Notes under the pieces: generated by a model
The model's database searches: none
Told to the model about the DNA's origin: nothing
What the model saw: only the letters and a program-made list of their open reading frames with translations
Made by a program: the position numbers and the translations under genes
Part shown: one piece after another, positions 5,037-8,051 of the stretch
Layout: every line of letters begins with the position of its first letter
Numbering within the stretch: position 1 is the first letter of the stretch
Assembly (NCBI GenBank): GCA_900554535.1
Contig: USIA01000086.1
Span: 1-8,051, forward strand
From: an uncultured Oscillospiraceae bacterium
GTDB lineage: Bacteria; Bacillota; Clostridia; Oscillospirales; Acutalibacteraceae
Reading direction: 5' to 3'
DNA length: 8,051 bases

Positions 5037-5570
5037 TTGCCAAGTGAAAAGATTTTAAACGACAAAAAGGCGTATGTCGCCGAACTGGCGGAAAAGATCA
5101 AGAACGCGAACGTCGGCGTCATCGTCGACTATAAGGGCATCAGCGTCGCAGACGACACCAAGCTGCGCAAGGAGATGCGCGAGGCGGGCGACAGCTATCA
5201 GGTTGTGAAAAACACCCTGCTCAAGCGCGCACTGGCTGAGGCGGGCGTCGAAGGACTCGATAACCTGCTCGAAGGCAGCACGGCAATCGCGCTGGGCGAG
5301 GACTATGTCAGCGCTGCGAAAGCCCTGAAGACGTATGCGGACGGCAGCAAGACCTTTAAGATCAAGGGCGGCTTTGTCGACGGCAACATCATCGATGAGG
5401 AAGGCGTCAAGACCCTGGCCAGCATGCCTAGCAAGGACGAGATGATCGCCCATATGCTCGGCAGCTTGAACGCCCCGATCACCGGCCTTGTCACGGTGCT
5501 CAATGGCACCATCAAGGGTCTGGTTGTTGCACTCAACGCCATTGCCGAAAAACAGTCTGCGCAGGCGTAA
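5037..5570 (+). CDS. rplJ: 50S ribosomal protein L10
   Basis: L10 anchors the L7/L12 dimers to the ribosome, forming the flexible stalk that recruits translation factors, and its complex with L7/L12 represses this operon. The 177-residue product has the N-terminal rRNA-binding domain: KILNDKKAYVAELAEKIKNA (5-24), VGVIVDYKGISVADDTKLRK, YQVVKNTLLKRALAEAG. The C-terminal helices (from about 132, DEMIAHMLGSLNAPITGLV) serve as the L12 docking region. The start is TTG at 5037, seven bases after GGAGGTG (5023-5029). The ATG at 5021 overlaps the binding site and leads to an eight-codon dead end. Length is slightly above the usual 165-175. Confidence 0.97.
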   Translation: MPSEKILNDKKAYVAELAEKIKNANVGVIVDYKGISVADDTKLRKEMREAGDSYQVVKNTLLKRALAEAGVEGLDNLLEGSTAIALGEDYVSAAKALKTYADGSKTFKIKGGFVDGNIIDEEGVKTLASMPSKDEMIAHMLGSLNAPITGLVTVLNGTIKGLVVALNAIAEKQSAQA

Positions 5571-5626
5571 TGCCCTGCATCTGAAATGTGAATGATTCTT
5601 TGTAAATGAAATTGGAGGTACAAAAC

Positions 5627-6007
5627 ATGTCTGAGAAAGTTGAGAAGCTCGTAGAGGACGTTAAGGCTCTGACCGTTATGGAACTGTCCGAGCTGGTCAA
5701 GGCACTGGAAGATGAGTTCGGCGTTTCCGCCGCTGCTCCTGTCGCGGTCGCTGCTGCTCCGGCAGCTGGCGGCGCTGCCCCGGCTGCTGCTGAGAAGACC
5801 GAGTTCGACGTCATCCTGAAGGCACCGGGCGGAAACAAGATCCCGGTCATCAAGCTGGTCCGCGAGGCTACTGGCCTGGGCCTGAAGGAAGCCAAGGCTC
5901 TGGTCGACAGCGCACCGAAGGCCATCAAGGAAGGCATTTCCAAGGAGGACGCCGAGGCTCTCGAGGCAAAGCTGAAGGAAGCCGGCGCAGAGGTCGAAGT
6001 AAAGTAA
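5627..6007 (+). CDS. rplL: 50S ribosomal protein L7/L12
   Basis: L7/L12 is the multicopy stalk protein that recruits and activates the translational GTPases. The 126-residue product has the N-terminal dimerisation and L10-binding domain (MSEKVEKLVEDVKALTVMEL, then SELVKALEDEFG, to about 33). An Ala/Pro-rich hinge follows (about 34-56), then the globular C-terminal domain, with EFDVILKAPGGNKIPVIKLV and REATGLGLKEAKALVDSAPK. The ATG at 5627 follows GGAGGT (5614-5619). An in-frame ATG at 5606 would add seven residues before the binding site and was rejected. It is cotranscribed with rplJ and followed by a terminator, so rpoB is not in this unit. Confidence 0.98.
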   Translation: MSEKVEKLVEDVKALTVMELSELVKALEDEFGVSAAAPVAVAAAPAAGGAAPAAAEKTEFDVILKAPGGNKIPVIKLVREATGLGLKEAKALVDSAPKAIKEGISKEDAEALEAKLKEAGAEVEVK

Positions 6008-6026
6008 GTTTGCTATATAAGCATGC

Positions 6027-6061
6027 AAAAACCAGTGTGGTGAAAATCACACTGGTTTTTT
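6027..6061 (+). terminator. Terminator after rplL
   Basis: CCAGTGTG (6032-6039) pairs perfectly with CACACTGG (6048-6055). The stem extends inward by a G-U and a T-A pair to a GAAA loop and outward by five A-T pairs, ending in six T (6056-6061). This is a strong rho-independent terminator closing the rplJ-rplL unit. Confidence 0.93.
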
Positions 6062-6133
6062 GTTTATTCAGGCGCAAGAAAGGCACAGCCTGGCTGTGGC
6101 GTTGCTGTGGCTGCGGAGAGACTTTTGCGGCGC

Positions 6134-6156
6134 GCCCGGCCGGGCTTTCTTTTTTT
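6134..6156 (+). terminator. Possible weak second terminator
   Basis: A 12-base perfect palindrome GCCCGGCCGGGC (6134-6145) is followed by TTTCTTTTTTT. As a hairpin it can form only about four GC pairs, so it may be a weak back-up terminator or simply a palindrome next to the dacA promoter. Confidence 0.3.
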
Positions 6157-6166
6157 CAGAAATGCT

Positions 6167-6174
6167 GGTATACT
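6167..6174 (+). promoter_or_regulatory. Extended -10 promoter for dacA
   Basis: TGGTATACT contains an extended -10 element (TATACT at 6169-6174 with TG one base upstream). At 17 bases upstream there is only TTTCTT as a -35, so activity would depend on the extended -10. It lies about 75 bases before the dacA start, just after the terminators. Confidence 0.55.
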
Positions 6175-6191
6175 AGTAGACATAAATCTCC

Positions 6192-6219
6192 GGCGGGCGC
6201 GCAGTTCGCGCTGTCCGCC
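6192..6219 (+). other. GC-rich hairpin in the dacA leader
   Basis: GGCGGGCGCG (6192-6201) pairs with CGCGC (6207-6211) and CCGCC (6215-6219) around the loop CAGTT, with a three-base bulge TGT. This gives ten GC pairs about 30 bases before the dacA start. Four T follow shortly after, so weak termination is conceivable; otherwise it may stabilise the mRNA. Confidence 0.45.
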
Positions 6220-6249
6220 CGATTTTCAAAATGACGGAGGTCGAGTCCC

Positions 6250-7656
6250 ATGAAAAAACGCCTGCTCAGTCTGCTGGCGGCGGTTTGCGTCGCGTTTGCC
6301 GGGTGCACGCTGCCCGTCTATGCGGAAGACCCCTCCAGCGCCGCGTCCACGGCTTCTTCTCAGGCCGCGCCGCAGGTTTCCAGCACTGCGCCCATCCAGA
6401 ATGCGGACGCCACCTATAAACCGGATTTTCAGCTTGGCAGCAAGGCAGCCATCCTGATTAACCTGGATACCGGCACCACACTGTTCAGCCAGAACGCGGA
6501 TGAGAAAATGTATCCAGCGTCCACCACCAAGATCATGACCTATATGGTGGTCATGGATCACGTAAAAAACGCGGATACCGAGACCGCTACATACACCGAA
6601 GAAGTTGCGAATCAGCTCAAAGGTACGGGCAGTTCGGTCGCCGGCATGGAGGTCGGCGACGTTTTCACCATCCATCAGCTCTTGTACTGCATGATGGTGC
6701 CCTCCGGCAATGACGCGGCCATGACGCTGGCCAATTATATTGGCGGCGGCGACATCAATAAATTCGTAGACATGATGAACCAGAAAGCCAAGGAGCTCGG
6801 CTGCCAAAATACCCATTTCGCCAATCCGGACGGCTTGCATGATCCGAACCATTATACGACTGCGCGTGATATGGCGATCATCACCCAGGCGGCGTTGCGC
6901 TATAATTATTTTCAGGAGATTGTCAATACGACAACGTATTATGCCACGCCGAAAAACCGGCCGGACGTCAGCCGCACGCTGTCGACGACAAATTTCCTGA
7001 TTGACCGCAACCAACAGGGCCAGAAGTATTGGTACCAGTACGCCCGCGGTGTCAAGACCGGGCACACGGACCAGGCGGGCCATTGCCTGGTCTCGACCGC
7101 CATTGCGGAAGGACAGACCTATCTGTGCGTGACGATGGGCGACTTTACCGGGAACCGCTGCGACATGACGGACACCCGCAGCCTTTACCGCTGGGCGTAT
7201 CAGAATTTTCAGCTGAAAAAGGTCGTCAGTGCCAGCATGCCGATTGGTGAAGTGACGTTGAAATACGCCTGGAACAAGGAGAAACTGCAATATCAGCCAG
7301 AGCAAGATATTTCTGCTATTTTACCCAATGATGTGGCGGCTTCGAGCGTGGAAGTGACGCCGAATTTGCCAGAGGCGGTGGAAGCGCCTGTCAAGAAGGG
7401 CCAAGTGATTGGCACGGCGACTCTGACCTATGCCAAACAGAAACTGGCGACCGTGAATCTGGTGGCCAGCGAGAGCGTATCGCGCAGCGAGTGGGTGCAT
7501 TCCGCGAGTACGGCGCAGGAGATCTTCACGTCTCCGTGGTTTATCCTGATTGCATCCATCATCCTGCTGCTGGTGGTGATTTATATCATCCTGGCGCTGA
7601 TCTATGGCAGGAACAAGCGCCATATGCGCAAAGTTAAAAAATATAAGGACTTTTAA
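6250..7656 (+). CDS. dacA: D-alanyl-D-alanine carboxypeptidase (low-molecular-weight penicillin-binding protein, S11 family)
   Basis: This enzyme removes the terminal D-Ala from peptidoglycan pentapeptides outside the membrane and so limits cross-linking. The 468-residue product has the three active-site motifs of serine peptidase family S11: STTK (91-94, nucleophile Ser91), SGN (152-154) and KTG (269-271). It also has the conserved NPDGLHDPNHYTTARDMA block (192-209). A signal segment occupies 1-25. It could be cut after VYA (25) or processed as a lipoprotein at the FAGC lipobox (Cys19). A Ser/Ala-rich linker follows (about 27-50). A PBP5-like C-terminal beta domain covers about 322-410. A true membrane helix (430-453) and a basic tail (GRNKRHMRKVKKYKDF) anchor it. 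The ATG at 6250 follows ACGGAGG (6234-6240). It has its own promoter and terminator. The paralogue name (dacA, dacB or dacF) is uncertain; the function is not. Confidence 0.93.
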   Translation: MKKRLLSLLAAVCVAFAGCTLPVYAEDPSSAASTASSQAAPQVSSTAPIQNADATYKPDFQLGSKAAILINLDTGTTLFSQNADEKMYPASTTKIMTYMVVMDHVKNADTETATYTEEVANQLKGTGSSVAGMEVGDVFTIHQLLYCMMVPSGNDAAMTLANYIGGGDINKFVDMMNQKAKELGCQNTHFANPDGLHDPNHYTTARDMAIITQAALRYNYFQEIVNTTTYYATPKNRPDVSRTLSTTNFLIDRNQQGQKYWYQYARGVKTGHTDQAGHCLVSTAIAEGQTYLCVTMGDFTGNRCDMTDTRSLYRWAYQNFQLKKVVSASMPIGEVTLKYAWNKEKLQYQPEQDISAILPNDVAASSVEVTPNLPEAVEAPVKKGQVIGTATLTYAKQKLATVNLVASESVSRSEWVHSASTAQEIFTSPWFILIASIILLLVVIYIILALIYGRNKRHMRKVKKYKDF

Positions 7657-7684
7657 AGGAAGGGCAACGCTCGCAGACACAGGC

Positions 7685-7717
7685 AAAACGCGTGCCGGTT
7701 TGAAACTGAGCGTTTTT
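7685..7717 (+). terminator. Terminator after dacA
   Basis: AAAACGC (7685-7691) pairs with GCGTTTT (7710-7716), with GGC/GCC able to extend it outward, around a long loop of 18 bases that may itself fold. Five T (7713-7717) end it. It lies about 30 bases after the dacA stop and is a moderate intrinsic terminator. Confidence 0.5.
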
Positions 7718-7739
7718 CTGCCGGTGTTGGCATAAAAAA

Positions 7740-7770
7740 TGCGGTTGAGGGAGAACCCTCGGACTGCGCA
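7740..7770 (+). other. Hairpin in the leader of sbcD
   Basis: GAGGG (7747-7751) pairs with CCCTC (7756-7760) around AGAA. The stem can be extended outward through GCGGTT and GGACTGCGC with G-U pairs and one bulge. It ends just before the sbcD ribosome binding site (7773-7780). No T-run follows, so it is not a terminator, and no known riboswitch was recognised. Confidence 0.4.
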
Positions 7771-7786
7771 GAGAGGAGGGACGGCC

Positions 7787-8051
7787 ATGCTGTTTTTGCA
7801 TACCGCCGACTGGCACCTGGGCAAGGCACTGTTTGGCCACAGCCTGCTGGAGGACCAGCGGTGGTTTTTAGAGGCACATTTTCTGCCCCTGATCGACCGA
7901 GAGCATCCGGATGCCGTGGTGCTGGCGGGCGATATTTTTGACCGGCAGATCCCGCCCGTGGAGGCGGTCGCACTCTTTGACTCCTTTTTGCGGGCCATGG
8001 CCGCGCGGCACGTGCCGCTGATTGCCATCACCGGCAATCATGACAGCGCGG
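7787..8051 (+). CDS. sbcD: Exonuclease subunit SbcD, N-terminal fragment (window edge)
   Basis: SbcD is the Mre11-family nuclease that works with the SMC-like ATPase SbcC to open hairpin and protein-blocked DNA ends. The open frame runs off the window end after 88 codons. It begins MLFLHTADWHLGKALFGHSL (family block HTADWHLGK, metal-binding Asp8 and His10), then LAGDIFDR (46-53, metal-binding Asp49) and ITGNHDSA (81-88, Asn84 and His85). These are the first three metallophosphoesterase motifs, all intact. The ATG at 7787 follows GAGGAGGG at 7773-7780. sbcC usually follows downstream but lies outside the window. The gap after dacA holds a terminator and a hairpin; I see no clear promoter, so expression could come from readthrough or a weak promoter. 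Confidence 0.93.
   Translation, partial: MLFLHTADWHLGKALFGHSLLEDQRWFLEAHFLPLIDREHPDAVVLAGDIFDRQIPPVEAVALFDSFLRAMAARHVPLIAITGNHDSA

Noticed and set aside
6226..7305. Long open frame of 359 codons on the minus strand opposite dacA
   Set aside because: It lies entirely antisense to a clear penicillin-binding protein gene with all motifs, has no good binding site and looks like a high-GC shadow frame.
7700..7736. TTGAAA ... CATAAA as a promoter for sbcD
   Set aside because: The spacer is about 25 bases, too long for a sigma-A promoter, and the first element overlaps the dacA terminator.

Overview
The window looks like a chromosomal housekeeping region of a GC-rich Clostridia member of the Firmicutes, probably the Oscillospirales/Ruminococcaceae group. 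The support is the gene order rpmG-secE-nusG-rplK-rplA-rplJ-rplL, strong GGAGG-type ribosome binding sites, frequent TTG starts, sigma-A-like promoters and an L10 leader of the Firmicutes type. The genus is inference. I see no mobile element, CRISPR array, tRNA, rRNA or integron.

Left part, minus strand (1-1230): the start of murI (glutamate racemase, cut by the window edge) lies just downstream of ddl (D-alanine--D-alanine ligase). Together they form a small peptidoglycan-precursor operon read leftward from a promoter at 1271-1299. As written, ddl is broken. About 34 extra bases (798-831) separate an intact N-terminal part from an intact C-terminal part in another frame; removing them restores a normal 358-residue Ddl. 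This is the most unusual signal in the window.

Centre, plus strand (1333-6061): a promoter and a structured leader of about 130 nt precede an unrecognised 268-residue protein with a TTG start. A TTGACA/TACAAT promoter then begins the rpmG-secE-nusG-rplK-rplA set (ribosomal protein L33, SecE translocase subunit, NusG elongation factor, L11, L1). Two similar hairpin motifs, one before rplK and one before rplA, look like duplicated L1-type autoregulatory sites. A separate promoter at 4836-4864 drives rplJ-rplL (L10, L7/L12) through an L10 leader that ends in a strong attenuator. A clean terminator follows rplL, and rpoB/rpoC are not next, although that is their usual place.

Right part, plus strand (6062-8051): a DacA-type D-alanyl-D-alanine carboxypeptidase (penicillin-binding protein) with its own promoter and leader hairpin, then a terminator, then the start of sbcD (Mre11-family nuclease subunit), cut by the window edge. 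Ddl, MurI and DacA all concern D-amino acids in peptidoglycan, but they are in separate transcription units. I found no convincing new multi-gene system; the points worth checking are the ddl lesion, the paired leader motifs, the unknown protein and the displaced rpoBC.
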